Shown: positions 36,938 through 44,657 of the stretch, one piece after another
Layout of the letters: every line of letters starts with the position of its first letter
Position numbering within the stretch: the stretch's first letter is position 1
Source: Nocardioides faecalis
GTDB taxonomy: Bacteria > Actinomycetota > Actinomycetes > Propionibacteriales > Nocardioidaceae
Reading direction: 5' to 3'
Assembly: GCF_018388425.1 (NCBI RefSeq)
Contig: NZ_CP074406.1
Coordinates: 1-64,000 of the forward strand
DNA length: 64,000 nucleotides
Program-made: the position numbers and the translations under genes
The notes under the pieces: generated by a model
The model's input: only the letters and a program-made list of their open reading frames with translations
Database searches by the model: none
Told to the model about the DNA's origin: nothing

Positions 36938-37658
36938 CGGCTGCCTCCTGCAGCAGTCGCAGGACCAGCGAGGTGTGGCCCACCTGGACCCGGGAGCCGT
37001 CGTGGAGCACGGCGCGGGCCACCTTCTGCCCGTCGACCCGGATGCCGTTGGTCGAGCCCATGTCGTGGACCTCGACCGAGACCGGTCCGTCGGCGCCGGG
37101 GCCCGTGGCCGAGGTGATCAGGAACTCCGCGTGCCGCCGGCTGACGCCGGGGTCGTTGATCCGGATGTCGGCCTCGCTGCCGCGGCCGACGACGAGGCCC
37201 GGCGCCGACAGCGGGTGCTGGGTGCCGTTGACCTCGATGACGGCACGGGTGCGCCGGCCGGTGGCGCCCCGGGCGTGCCCGGTGACCGCGGCCTCCGCCT
37301 TGCTGCGCACCCGGAACCGCCCGGTGCCCAGGTCCTCGGCGGCCTCGAACGAGATCCGCAGCGGACCGGGGAAGACGTAGGACTGCAGCTCGGCGTGCTC
37401 GTTGAGCTGATGGGTCAGCTCGCTCTCCAGCGCCGAGTCGTACGGCGCCAGCCGCTCGAGGTCGGACTCGGCGAGCTCGACGACGAACGTGTTCGGCACC
37501 AGCCGGCGCTGCCGCGAGAGGATCTGCGCCTTGTTGTCGAGCTCGCGCTGCAGGCTGGCCGCGATCTCCACCGGCTGCACCGCGCTGCGGAAGGTGCGGG
37601 CGAAGACGCCGGAGATCGCCTGCTCGAGCCGTTGCTCGAAACGTTGCAGCCCGCCCAC
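36930..37658 (-). CDS. fhaA: FHA-domain protein FhaA
   Basis: Start GTG 37658 (MGGLQRFEQRLEQAISGVFA), selected by the strong GGAAGGAGG 7 nt upstream and by the family N-terminus; 242 residues. The N-terminal DUF3662-type domain (about 1-130) includes RSAVQPVEIAASLQRELDNK and the C-terminal FHA domain (about 150-235) has VVGRGSEADIRINDPGVSRRH and DMGSTNGIRV. FhaA binds phosphorylated partners such as the flippase MviN in mycobacteria. First gene of the minus-strand fhaA-fhaB-pstP-rodA-pbpA-pknA-pknB operon. Confidence 0.93.
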   Translation of the reverse strand: MGGLQRFEQRLEQAISGVFARTFRSAVQPVEIAASLQRELDNKAQILSRQRRLVPNTFVVELAESDLERLAPYDSALESELTHQLNEHAELQSYVFPGPLRISFEAAEDLGTGRFRVRSKAEAAVTGHARGATGRRTRAVIEVNGTQHPLSAPGLVVGRGSEADIRINDPGVSRRHAEFLITSATGPGADGPVSVEVHDMGSTNGIRVDGQKVARAVLHDGSRVQVGHTSLVLRLLQEAADV

Positions 37659-37819
37659 GTGCACGCCTCCTTCCGCTCGTGCGCCTCGCCGTCCAACGAA
37701 GGCGCGCCGTACCTGTCCCATCAAGTCCCCATGATCGTATCGGTGAGGGCCCGCTGAGCCGGGGACCGCGCTGGTTTGGGCGATGGGCCCTGGCTGGGAT
37801 AGCCTTCCGACTGCTTCAA

Positions 37820-37903
37820 GCGCGAGTGGCGGAATAGGCAGACGCGCACGGTTCAGGTCCGTGTGCCCGAAAGGGCGTGGGGGTTCAACTCCCCCCTCGC
37901 GCA
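37820..37903 (+). tRNA. tRNA-Leu (CAG anticodon)
   Basis: The class II tRNA fold is clear: acceptor GCGCGAG pairs with CTCGCGC, D arm, anticodon stem CACGG/CCGTG with loop TTCAGGT (CAG), variable arm TGCCCGAAAGGGCG, and T arm GGGGGTTCAACTCCCCC. CCA is not encoded in full. The gene faces away from fhaA. Confidence 0.96.
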
Positions 37904-37912
37904 CAGAAGAGG

Positions 37913-37948
37913 CGAAGCCCCAGGAAACTGGGGCTTCGTTGTTTTTTG
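37913..37948 (+). terminator. Intrinsic terminator of tRNA-Leu
   Basis: CGAAGCCCCAG (37913-37923) pairs perfectly with CTGGGGCTTCG (37928-37938) across a 4-nt loop and is followed by TTGTTTTTT. A textbook terminator 10 nt after the tRNA. Confidence 0.93.
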
Positions 37949-38062
37949 GCCACGGTCCTTCTGGCGGGTCCTTCCTGCTCGGCTGCGCTCCGGCAGGCCG
38001 GGTACCGAGACGTCGGCGAAACGCCGCTCCGGCGCAAGGAGGCACCATGGCGAACGACACAC

Positions 38063-38586
38063 CAGAGCGCGTTCGTGTGGTCGCTGATCGGGGCGCTCTC
38101 CCAGGTCACCGAGCTGCCGGTGACCACGGCGGTCACCTGCCCCACCGTGCGCATCCACCCCGCCGTGCTGGCACAGGCCGCGGCGACCTCCCACGCCCTG
38201 CTCAAGGGCCGGTTCCGGCTCGGGGTGGGCACCGGGGAGGCGGTGCAGCACCACGGCCCGCACTACACGGTGGAGAACGCACGGATCTACACCCGGCGTG
38301 AGGACCCGCCGCCGGTGTGGATCTCCGCCTTCGGACCCCGGGCGGCCGAGCTGGCCACCCGGATGGGCGACGGACTGATCACGATGATGCCCAGCGGCGG
38401 GGTGGTCGACGCGTTCCGGGAGTCCGGCAAACCGATGGCGGCCGGTTTCAAGGTGGCGTGGGCCGACACCGAGGACGAGGGTGTCGCGCACGCGCACCGG
38501 CTCTGGCCCAACGCCGGCCTGCCCGGCGAGCTCGCCCAGGTGCTGCGGCGTACGGCGAGCGGGTGCTGCCCGCGCTGCGCGGCTGA
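38063..38586 (+). pseudogene. Decayed F420-dependent LLM-class oxidoreductase
   Basis: In one frame from 38063 the translation reads SAFVWSLIGALSQVTELPVT, CPTVRIHPAVLAQAAATSH, FRLGVGTGEA, then HHGPHYTVENARIYT, PPPVWISAFGPRAAELATRM and HRLWPNAGLPGELAQVL. All are hallmarks of F420-dependent luciferase-like oxidoreductases. The N-terminal ~60 residues, an internal block of about 40-45 residues after GTGEA and most of the last 90 residues are missing; the family-like C-terminus YGERVLPALRG reappears in a different frame and stops at 38586. Deletions plus a frameshift make this a remnant. It lies just after tRNA-Leu. Confidence 0.85.
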
Positions 38587-38611
38587 GGCACGTCGTACCC
38601 CTCGGGCGGCG

Positions 38612-39820
38612 TCAGCCGAGCCGACCCACCTCGGCAGCGAGCATGGCGGCGATGGGGAAGGCCGAGGTCGCGGCCGGGGAGGGTGCGTTGACCACGTGCA
38701 GGGTCCGCGCGGTGCGGCGCAGCAGGAAGTCGTGCACGAACGAGCCGTCGCGCAGCACGGCCTGGGCTCGGATGCCCGCCTCGCGCGGGCGCAGGTCGGC
38801 CAACGTGAGCGAAGGACAGTACTTGCGGCACAGCGCCAGGTAGCCGCGCTTGGACAGTGAGCTGCGCAGCTCGCGCACACCGGTGGCGGCGTGGGTGCGG
38901 GCGACATGCCACGTCCCCGGGAACGTCGCCAGGTCGCGGACGTCGGCCCAGCGCACCGACCCCTTGGCGTAGCCCTCGCGGCTCAGCCCCAGCACCGCGT
39001 TCGGTCCCACGTTGAGCGTGCCGTCGACCGTCGGCGTCAGGTGCACCCCCAGGAACGGCAGCGCGGGGTCGGGAACCGGGTAGATCAGCGTCGAGACCAG
39101 GTCCTGCTTGGCCGGTACGACGTCGAAGTACTCGCCGCGGAACGGCACGATGCGGAAGTCCACGTCGATGCCGCACAGCCGTGCCATCCGGTCGGCCTGC
39201 AGGCCGGCGCAGAAGACCACGCGCTCGGCGGTGAACGAGCCGGTGCCGGCGCCCGTCGCGGTGCGCACGGTGACGGCCTCGGCGCCCTCGCCCACTCCGA
39301 CGACCTCGACGCCGGTGCGCACCTCGCCGCCGGGCGCCGCGGCGACCAGCTCGGCGAGGCGGCGGGTGATCGCGACGTAGTCGGTGATCGCGGTGCCGGC
39401 GATCGCCAGGGCGCCCAGCCCGGCGACGGCGGGCTCACGACGACGCAGCTCGGCCGCGTCGATCACCTCAGCCTCGATGCCGTTGGCCGCGGCCCGCTCG
39501 GTCAGGGCAGCCAGCCGGGCCAGCTCGGTCTCGTCGGTGGCGACCAGGAGCTTGCCGCACTCGCGCATCGCGATGCCGTGCTCGGCGGTGAAGCGTTTCG
39601 TCGCCGCCGCACCCGCCCGGCACAGCCGCGCCTTGAGGCTGCCGGGCTCGTAGTAGATCCCGGAGTGGATCACGCCGCTGTTGTGCCCGGTCTGGTGGAC
39701 GGCGACCGCGTCCTCCTTCTCCAGCACCAGCACGCTCGCGTCCGGCCGCTCGCTCAGCAGCCGGTGCGCCGTCGCCAGGCCCACGATGCCGCCACCGACC
39801 ACGACGACGTCGTACCGCAC
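38612..39820 (-). CDS. lhgO: L-2-hydroxyglutarate oxidase (FAD-dependent)
   Basis: Oxidises L-2-hydroxyglutarate to 2-oxoglutarate, passing electrons to oxygen or the quinone pool. The 402-residue protein has the FAD-binding motif VVVVGGGIVGLATAHRL (GGGIVG at 9-14), the DAO-type HQTGHNSGVIHSGIYYEPGS, VVFCAGLQADRMA, FRGEYFDV and the C-terminal GIRAQAVLRDGSFVHDF. These segments are specific to the LhgO branch of DAO oxidoreductases. It ends 25 bp from the pseudogene and is followed upstream by a TetR gene on the same strand. Confidence 0.93.
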   Translation of the reverse strand: MRYDVVVVGGGIVGLATAHRLLSERPDASVLVLEKEDAVAVHQTGHNSGVIHSGIYYEPGSLKARLCRAGAAATKRFTAEHGIAMRECGKLLVATDETELARLAALTERAAANGIEAEVIDAAELRRREPAVAGLGALAIAGTAITDYVAITRRLAELVAAAPGGEVRTGVEVVGVGEGAEAVTVRTATGAGTGSFTAERVVFCAGLQADRMARLCGIDVDFRIVPFRGEYFDVVPAKQDLVSTLIYPVPDPALPFLGVHLTPTVDGTLNVGPNAVLGLSREGYAKGSVRWADVRDLATFPGTWHVARTHAATGVRELRSSLSKRGYLALCRKYCPSLTLADLRPREAGIRAQAVLRDGSFVHDFLLRRTARTLHVVNAPSPAATSAFPIAAMLAAEVGRLG

Positions 39821-39838
39821 GGCAGGCCCTCCGCCTCG

Positions 39839-40468
39839 CTACGAGGCGTCGCCGGCCCACGCCGGCGGGGCGCCGTCCAGCCCCAGGTAGCCGCCGAGCA
39901 GCCGGCGCAACCGGGCGAGCACGACCTCGTGCGAGGGCTGCCCGTCGCCGGTCGTCTCGCAGCTGCCGGCGTTGCGCGAGGCCTGCACGATGAGGGAGTC
40001 GACGAGCTCGGCCATCGCGCCGACCTCGGGCTCGCCGAGCTCGGTGAGCGCCGCGCGCAGCGGCACCTGCAGCTCGGCGTGGAACTGCTCCATGGGGCCC
40101 TGCAGCACGGCGGGCTCGACCACCCGGGTCAGGGCGTGGGCGACCGCCTGCTCGGAGCTGGCGAAGAGCGAGACGTTGGCCTCGACGTACGCCCAGACCC
40201 GCTCCGCGGGGCTCCCGGCGCTCGCGACCTGCTCCTGCACCTGCCGCGCCCAGTCGGGGAAGACGTCGGCGACGACCGCGCGCAGCAGGTCGTCGGGGGA
40301 GGAGAAGTACTGGTAGACGCTGCTGCGGGCCAGCCCGGCGCGCCGGCCCAGCGCCGCCATGGACGGGGCCTGCCCGGTCTCGGCGAGCAGCACGCGCGCC
40401 GCGTCCAGCAGGACGCGGCGCTGCCGGGCGTGGTGCTCGGCCACGGTGGGTGCGTCGATGCGCGGCAT
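39839..40468 (-). CDS. TetR/AcrR family transcriptional regulator
   Basis: A 209-residue regulator starting at the ATG complementary to 40466-40468 (MPRIDAPTVAEHHARQRRVL). The helix-turn-helix is in SMAALGRRAGLARSSVYQYF (about 36-55); the C-terminal ligand-binding domain is helical and unassigned. It lies 82 bp after the ABC ATPase gene on the same strand and probably regulates that operon through the palindrome at 42405-42428. Confidence 0.9.
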   Translation of the reverse strand: MPRIDAPTVAEHHARQRRVLLDAARVLLAETGQAPSMAALGRRAGLARSSVYQYFSSPDDLLRAVVADVFPDWARQVQEQVASAGSPAERVWAYVEANVSLFASSEQAVAHALTRVVEPAVLQGPMEQFHAELQVPLRAALTELGEPEVGAMAELVDSLIVQASRNAGSCETTGDGQPSHEVVLARLRRLLGGYLGLDGAPPAWAGDAS

Positions 40469-40550
40469 GACCGATCTCCTCTCCGCCCGCTGTCCGGGGC
40501 CGTCGCGACCGGGACGGAGCCCGGTCGCGACGACCTCACGGAACCCCGGC

Positions 40551-41234
40551 TCAGTCAGCCCGGGGCTCCAACCGACCGTCGACCATTTCATACACCCGGT
40601 CGCAGTGGTGCAGCACCTCGTGGTCGTGGGTGACCATCACGCCCGCGACGTCGTGCTCGCGGGTCTCGCGGGCCAGCAGCGCGACGATGTCCTGGCTGCG
40701 CTGCCGGTCCAGGGCCGCGGTCGGCTCGTCGACGAGCAGCAGCTCGGGACGGGTCACCAGCGCGCGGGCGATGCCCACCCGCTGCCGCTCGCCACCGGAG
40801 AGCTCGTGCGGGCGCCGCCCTGCCTTGTGGTCCATGCCCACCTCGGTGAGCAGCTCCATCGGGTCGCGCAGCTCCTTGCCCTCGCCGAGGCGACCGAAGG
40901 TCGCCGGGAGGCGCACCTGGTCGCGCGCGGTCAGCGCCGGCACCAGGTTCGAGCTCTGGAACACGAAGCCGATCCGCTCCCGGCGGATCTCGCTGCGACG
41001 GCGCGGGGACGCCGCGACCAGGTCGACGTCGCCGAGCACCACCGAGCCGGAGGTCGGTGTGGTGAGCGCGCCGGCGACGGCCAGCAGGCTGGACTTGCCC
41101 GAGCCCGAGGGGCCGACGATGGCGACCAGCTCGCCGCGGGCCACGGTGAGGCTGACGTCGTCCAGGGCGGTGACGGTCTCGTCGCCGTCGCCGTGGACGA
41201 GGGTGACCGAGCTCAGCTGGAGTGCGGTGGTCAT
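40551..41234 (-). CDS. ABC transporter ATP-binding protein (MacB/LolD type)
   Basis: A 227-residue ATPase with Walker A VGPSGSGKSSLLAV, the Q-loop FVFQSSNLVPALTA, signature LSGGERQRVGIARAL, Walker B LLLVDEPTAALD and switch HDHEV. It belongs to the family that works with FtsX-like permeases in export of peptides, lipids or drugs. It overlaps the permease stop by 4 nt. Confidence 0.94.
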   Translation of the reverse strand: MTTALQLSSVTLVHGDGDETVTALDDVSLTVARGELVAIVGPSGSGKSSLLAVAGALTTPTSGSVVLGDVDLVAASPRRRSEIRRERIGFVFQSSNLVPALTARDQVRLPATFGRLGEGKELRDPMELLTEVGMDHKAGRRPHELSGGERQRVGIARALVTRPELLLVDEPTAALDRQRSQDIVALLARETREHDVAGVMVTHDHEVLHHCDRVYEMVDGRLEPRAD

Positions 41235-42370
41235 CGGTTGCCTCCCAGGGCGCTCAGCGGGTCGACCTTGGTGATGCGGAGCACCGCCGCCGCGGCGCCG
41301 AGCATGCCCAGCACCAGCAGCAGGATCCCGGCGAAGGCGATCGGTCCGGCCTCCAGGGCGAAGGGCATGCTGGTGGTCCCGATCGCCAGGCCCAGTCCGA
41401 CGCCGACCGCGATGCCGAGGCCGGCGGAGACGACGAGCAGGACGAAGGACTGCAGCAGGCTCTCCCCTAGCAGGTAGCGGCGACCGGCGCCCATGGCGCG
41501 CAGCACGGCGATCTCGCCCTTGCGCTGGATGGTGAGCACGGTGAAGAAGGCTCCGACCACCAGGGCGCTGATCAGGTAGAGGAAGACCTTGATCAGCTGC
41601 AGCGTCGAGGTCTCGGCGGTGTAGCCGGGCGAGGCGCCGAACGACTCCTCCAGCGTCATCGAGGTGGTGTCGGCCGCCTTGTCGGCGGCGGCCAGGTCGG
41701 TCGCGTCGCCGTCCTTGGCCTGCACCGCGACGGCGGTGATGTCCTCGTAGACACGGTCCGGGACCTGGTCACCGGGTCGCACGCCCGCCTTGGCCTCCTG
41801 CCAGCTGGGCAGCGACAGGTACGCCATGTCGACGTGGCCGAACGTGTGCTGGCCGTCGAGCACGCCGACGACGCGCAGCTCCATGCCGCTGGGCTCGAGC
41901 ACGACGGTGTCGCCGATCTCGACGCCCTCGTCCAGGGCGGTCTCGGAGATGACGATCTCGTTGTCGCCGCTCAGCGGCTCGCCGTCGACGACATCGGGGT
42001 CGAGGAAGGAGCCGAGCTCGACGCCGATCAGGGCGAGGTCGATCTCCACGCCCTTGTCGGTGCGGCCGTTGGCCAGCGTGTTGCCGAGCGGGGCGGCCTC
42101 GGCGACGTCGTCGCGCTTCGACCACGTCTCGACCGCGTCGGGGCCCACGACGCTGCGGGAGAACGCCGATCCCTTCTCCACGTCGTGCTGGAAGGCCAGC
42201 GAGGTGACGGGCATCTTCTGCAGGCCCGAGACACCGTCGTTGACCAGGCCGGAGGACAGGCCGCTGAGCAGCACCATCAGCACGGCGATCAGGGCGACCA
42301 CGCTGCCCATCAGGGCGAAGCGGCCCCGCGCGAAGCGGAGCTCACGGACGGCTAGGAACTGGGGCCTCAT
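41231..42370 (-). CDS. FtsX-like ABC transporter permease
   Basis: A 379-residue permease starting at the ATG complementary to 42368-42370 (MRPQFLAVRELRFARGRFAL). One N-terminal membrane helix, a large extracytoplasmic domain (about 50-245) and three C-terminal helices with FFTVLTIQRKGEIAVLRAMG, the FtsX signature. An in-frame ATG 15 codons upstream is less likely because it runs into the operator. First gene of the permease-ATPase-TetR operon; substrate unknown. Confidence 0.91.
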   Translation of the reverse strand: MRPQFLAVRELRFARGRFALMGSVVALIAVLMVLLSGLSSGLVNDGVSGLQKMPVTSLAFQHDVEKGSAFSRSVVGPDAVETWSKRDDVAEAAPLGNTLANGRTDKGVEIDLALIGVELGSFLDPDVVDGEPLSGDNEIVISETALDEGVEIGDTVVLEPSGMELRVVGVLDGQHTFGHVDMAYLSLPSWQEAKAGVRPGDQVPDRVYEDITAVAVQAKDGDATDLAAADKAADTTSMTLEESFGASPGYTAETSTLQLIKVFLYLISALVVGAFFTVLTIQRKGEIAVLRAMGAGRRYLLGESLLQSFVLLVVSAGLGIAVGVGLGLAIGTTSMPFALEAGPIAFAGILLLVLGMLGAAAAVLRITKVDPLSALGGNR

Positions 42371-42404
42371 CGCGGCCCACCTTTTGTCGACGCCATGTCC
42401 CCAT

Positions 42405-42428
42405 GATACCGACACCGTGTCGGGATAC
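42405..42428. promoter_or_regulatory. Candidate TetR operator before the ABC operon
   Basis: An imperfect palindrome lies 35 bp upstream of the permease start: left half GATACCGACAC (42405-42415) and right half GTGTCGGGATAC (42417-42428). Size and position suit a TetR dimer site overlapping the promoter. Confidence 0.6.
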
Positions 42429-42459
42429 TGTCATCGGCGGGTCTCGCCCGGTTCGCTCC

Positions 42460-43518
42460 TCAGTCGACCGGCACCGGTGGCACCGGTGCCGCCGGCGGCC
42501 GGGCGCGGCGGCGGAGGAAGAACTCCGCTGCGTCGCGCACCGTGTCCGCCAGCGGCCGTGGCTGCCAGCCCAGCTCCGTCAGTGCGCGGCTGTGGTCCAG
42601 CGGGGTCATCACGTGCATCAGGCGCACCGTCTCCCGGGTCAGCCGTGACTCTCGGTCGCGGACCCGGGCCACGACCTCGCCCACCGCGCCGACCGCGGAC
42701 AGCACCGGCAGCGGGATCCCCCAGCGCGGGGCGGGCACGCCGACGTGCTCGGCGCCGGTGCGCAGGATCTCCTCGGTGCTCATCCAGCCCGCGGAGACGA
42801 TGTAGCGGGCACCGACCCGGCCGCGCTCCGCGGCCAGCAGGAACGCCTGCGCGGCGTCGCGGACGTCGACGACCTCGGCCGCCGCGCCCCGCACGTAGAA
42901 CCTGCTTCGCCCGCGCACCGCCGCCTTGAGGAACCCGCCGTGCGGGGTCGGCAGGTGGTCGCCGGGGCCGTAGGTGTTGGCCACGCAGAGTGCGACGACC
43001 GGCACGCCGTGCTCGCGGGCGTAGCCCAGCGCCAGCTCCTCGGCGGCCACCCGGGAGGCGATGTAGTGGCCGGTGCGGTGCAACCAGTTGTGCGGGCCGT
43101 CGTCCTCGGTGACCGGACGCTCGCCGATCGGCAGTGTGCCGATGGAGCTGGTGAGCACGAACCGGTGCAGGTCATGCTCGCGGGCGACGTCGAGCACGGT
43201 GCGCAGCCCGTCCACGTTCGTCCGGTACAGCGGCGCCGGGTCCCGCAGCCACGGCCGGGCGTCCACGACGCAGAAGTGCACCACGTCGACGCCGGCCATC
43301 GCGGCGCGGATCGAGTCCGCGTCGTGCACGTCGCCGTGCACCACCTCCACCGGCCCAGCCAGCTCCTCGAGCCCTTCGAGCCCGCGGGTGGAGCTCGTCG
43401 GTCGGAGCAGGGCGCGCACGGGGTGCCCGGCGGCCGCGAGACGTCGTACGACGTGGGCGCCGAGGAAGCCCGAGGCGCCGATGACGAGGTGGTGGCGCGG
43501 ACGGGTGGCGTCGGTCAT
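42460..43518 (-). CDS. NAD-dependent epimerase/dehydratase family protein
   Basis: An extended short-chain dehydrogenase of 352 residues starting at the ATG complementary to 43516-43518. The N-terminal Rossmann motif is VIGASGFLGAHVVRRL; the active-site region has SSIGTLPIG and YIASRVAAEELAL (YxxxK replaced by YIASR), and ALCVANTYGPGD matches the extended SDR pattern. The Lys-to-Arg change at the usual catalytic Lys is notable and may indicate atypical or lost activity. Divergent from the DUF2243 gene; substrate unknown. Confidence 0.85.
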   Translation of the reverse strand: MTDATRPRHHLVIGASGFLGAHVVRRLAAAGHPVRALLRPTSSTRGLEGLEELAGPVEVVHGDVHDADSIRAAMAGVDVVHFCVVDARPWLRDPAPLYRTNVDGLRTVLDVAREHDLHRFVLTSSIGTLPIGERPVTEDDGPHNWLHRTGHYIASRVAAEELALGYAREHGVPVVALCVANTYGPGDHLPTPHGGFLKAAVRGRSRFYVRGAAAEVVDVRDAAQAFLLAAERGRVGARYIVSAGWMSTEEILRTGAEHVGVPAPRWGIPLPVLSAVGAVGEVVARVRDRESRLTRETVRLMHVMTPLDHSRALTELGWQPRPLADTVRDAAEFFLRRRARPPAAPVPPVPVD

Positions 43519-43617
43519 GGGCGTCCTCGGGGTGGCGGGGCCCACATTGGACCCGCCGGTGCCAAGGCCGTCAAGCGCCAGGCTTCTGGGATCGCCGCGC
43601 GTGGGTACGGCGCAGGC

Positions 43618-44172
43618 ATGACCGTCCCGTCCCGTCCGGTGCCTCCCGATCCGCCCGAGCGCCCCTCGCGCGCGCCCGGCATCCTCTACGGGATCGGGCT
43701 CGGCGGCTTCGTCGACGGCATCGTGCTGCACCAGATCCTGCAGTGGCACCACATGCTCAGCTCCACCGCGGGGAACCCGGTGGACACGGTGGCCGGCCTG
43801 GAGGTGAACACGCTCGCCGACGGCTTCTTCCACGTCTTCTCGTGGCTGTGCGTCGTCGGCGCCTCCATCGTCACCCTCGCGCAGTGGCAGCAGGGTCGGC
43901 TCGCGCCCAGCTGGCGGCTGCACCTCGGCGGGCTGCTGATCGGCTGGGGCGGCTTCAACCTCGTGGAGGGCCTGGTGGACCACCAGATCCTCGGCATCCA
44001 CCACGTCCGCGACGACCTCGGCGGCCCGCTCGCGTGGGACCTGGGGTTCCTCGCCCTCGCCGTCGCGCTGATCGCTGCCGGCTGGCTGCTCCAGCGCGCC
44101 GGGATGCAGGCGCTGGAGCGCGGCCCGGCGCCCGCCCCGGCCGGGAGCCGGGGGAGCGCGGAGCAGCGCTGA
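43618..44172 (+). CDS. DUF2243 family membrane protein
   Basis: A 184-residue protein starting at ATG 43618, with four predicted membrane helices. The family pattern includes GLGGFVDGIVLHQILQWHHM (His-rich), NTLADGFFHVFSW, GLLIGWGGFNLVEGLVDHQI and LGIHHVRDD. Several conserved His near membrane boundaries hint at metal binding, but function is unknown. The longer upstream frame overlaps the epimerase gene in antisense and is not used. Confidence 0.9.
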   Translation: MTVPSRPVPPDPPERPSRAPGILYGIGLGGFVDGIVLHQILQWHHMLSSTAGNPVDTVAGLEVNTLADGFFHVFSWLCVVGASIVTLAQWQQGRLAPSWRLHLGGLLIGWGGFNLVEGLVDHQILGIHHVRDDLGGPLAWDLGFLALAVALIAAGWLLQRAGMQALERGPAPAPAGSRGSAEQR

Positions 44173-44175
44173 GTC

Positions 44176-44604
44176 TCAGCCGAGCAGCGGACGTACGGCG
44201 GCGGAGTCGGCGTACTCCTCGAACCGGGCGATCCGGCCCTCGCGGACCGTGACCACCAGGCACACGGGGATCCGCACGGCCTCCCCCGCGGCACTCGTGC
44301 CCACGGTGGTCGCCTGCAGCACCCAGCCGTCCGCGTCGACCCGGAGCCGGACGTCGACGGTGCGAAGGTCCGCGCCGCCGTCGCTCAGCCGGGTGCGCGA
44401 GGGCGTGCGCTGCACCTCCACGGTCCGCTCGCCGATGTTGTGCCAGGTGGTCACTTGTTCGGCGTAGACGTCCTCGTCCGCGCGCTCGCCGGCGAGGAAC
44501 GCCGGCAGCCACCGCTGGGCCAGGGCGGCGTTCGCGGCGAGCACCTCGGGGTCGGGCACGGCGATGGGCGCGGGGCTGGCCGAAGGTGCGGCCGGGTCGG
44601 TCAT
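44176..44604 (-). CDS. NTF2-like / SnoaL-fold protein
   Basis: A 142-residue protein starting at the ATG complementary to 44602-44604. After a disordered 20 residues it has the small alpha+beta NTF2-like pattern: a helical LAANAALAQRWLPAFLAG segment, YAEQVTTWHNIG, strands RTVDVRLRVDADGWVLQATT and VCLVVTVREGRIARFEEYAD. Members include isomerases, hydratases and ligand-binding proteins; the reaction here is unknown. It lies 53 bp downstream of the sulfatase gene on the same strand. Confidence 0.8.
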   Translation of the reverse strand: MTDPAAPSASPAPIAVPDPEVLAANAALAQRWLPAFLAGERADEDVYAEQVTTWHNIGERTVEVQRTPSRTRLSDGGADLRTVDVRLRVDADGWVLQATTVGTSAAGEAVRIPVCLVVTVREGRIARFEEYADSAAVRPLLG

Positions 44605-44657
44605 GACGGCATTCTCCGCTCCGCGGCGCTCGCGTGGTGCGGTTGTCCGCGGGCGGC

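Noticed and set aside
34538..37117. 859-residue open frame on the plus strand
   Set aside because: Antisense shadow of rodA, pstP and fhaB, which have clear motifs on the minus strand.
38047..38301. Separate small protein starting at the ATG at 38047
   Set aside because: It is a frame shadow of the oxidoreductase remnant, with Arg/Gly/His-rich composition typical of wrong-frame GC-rich DNA.
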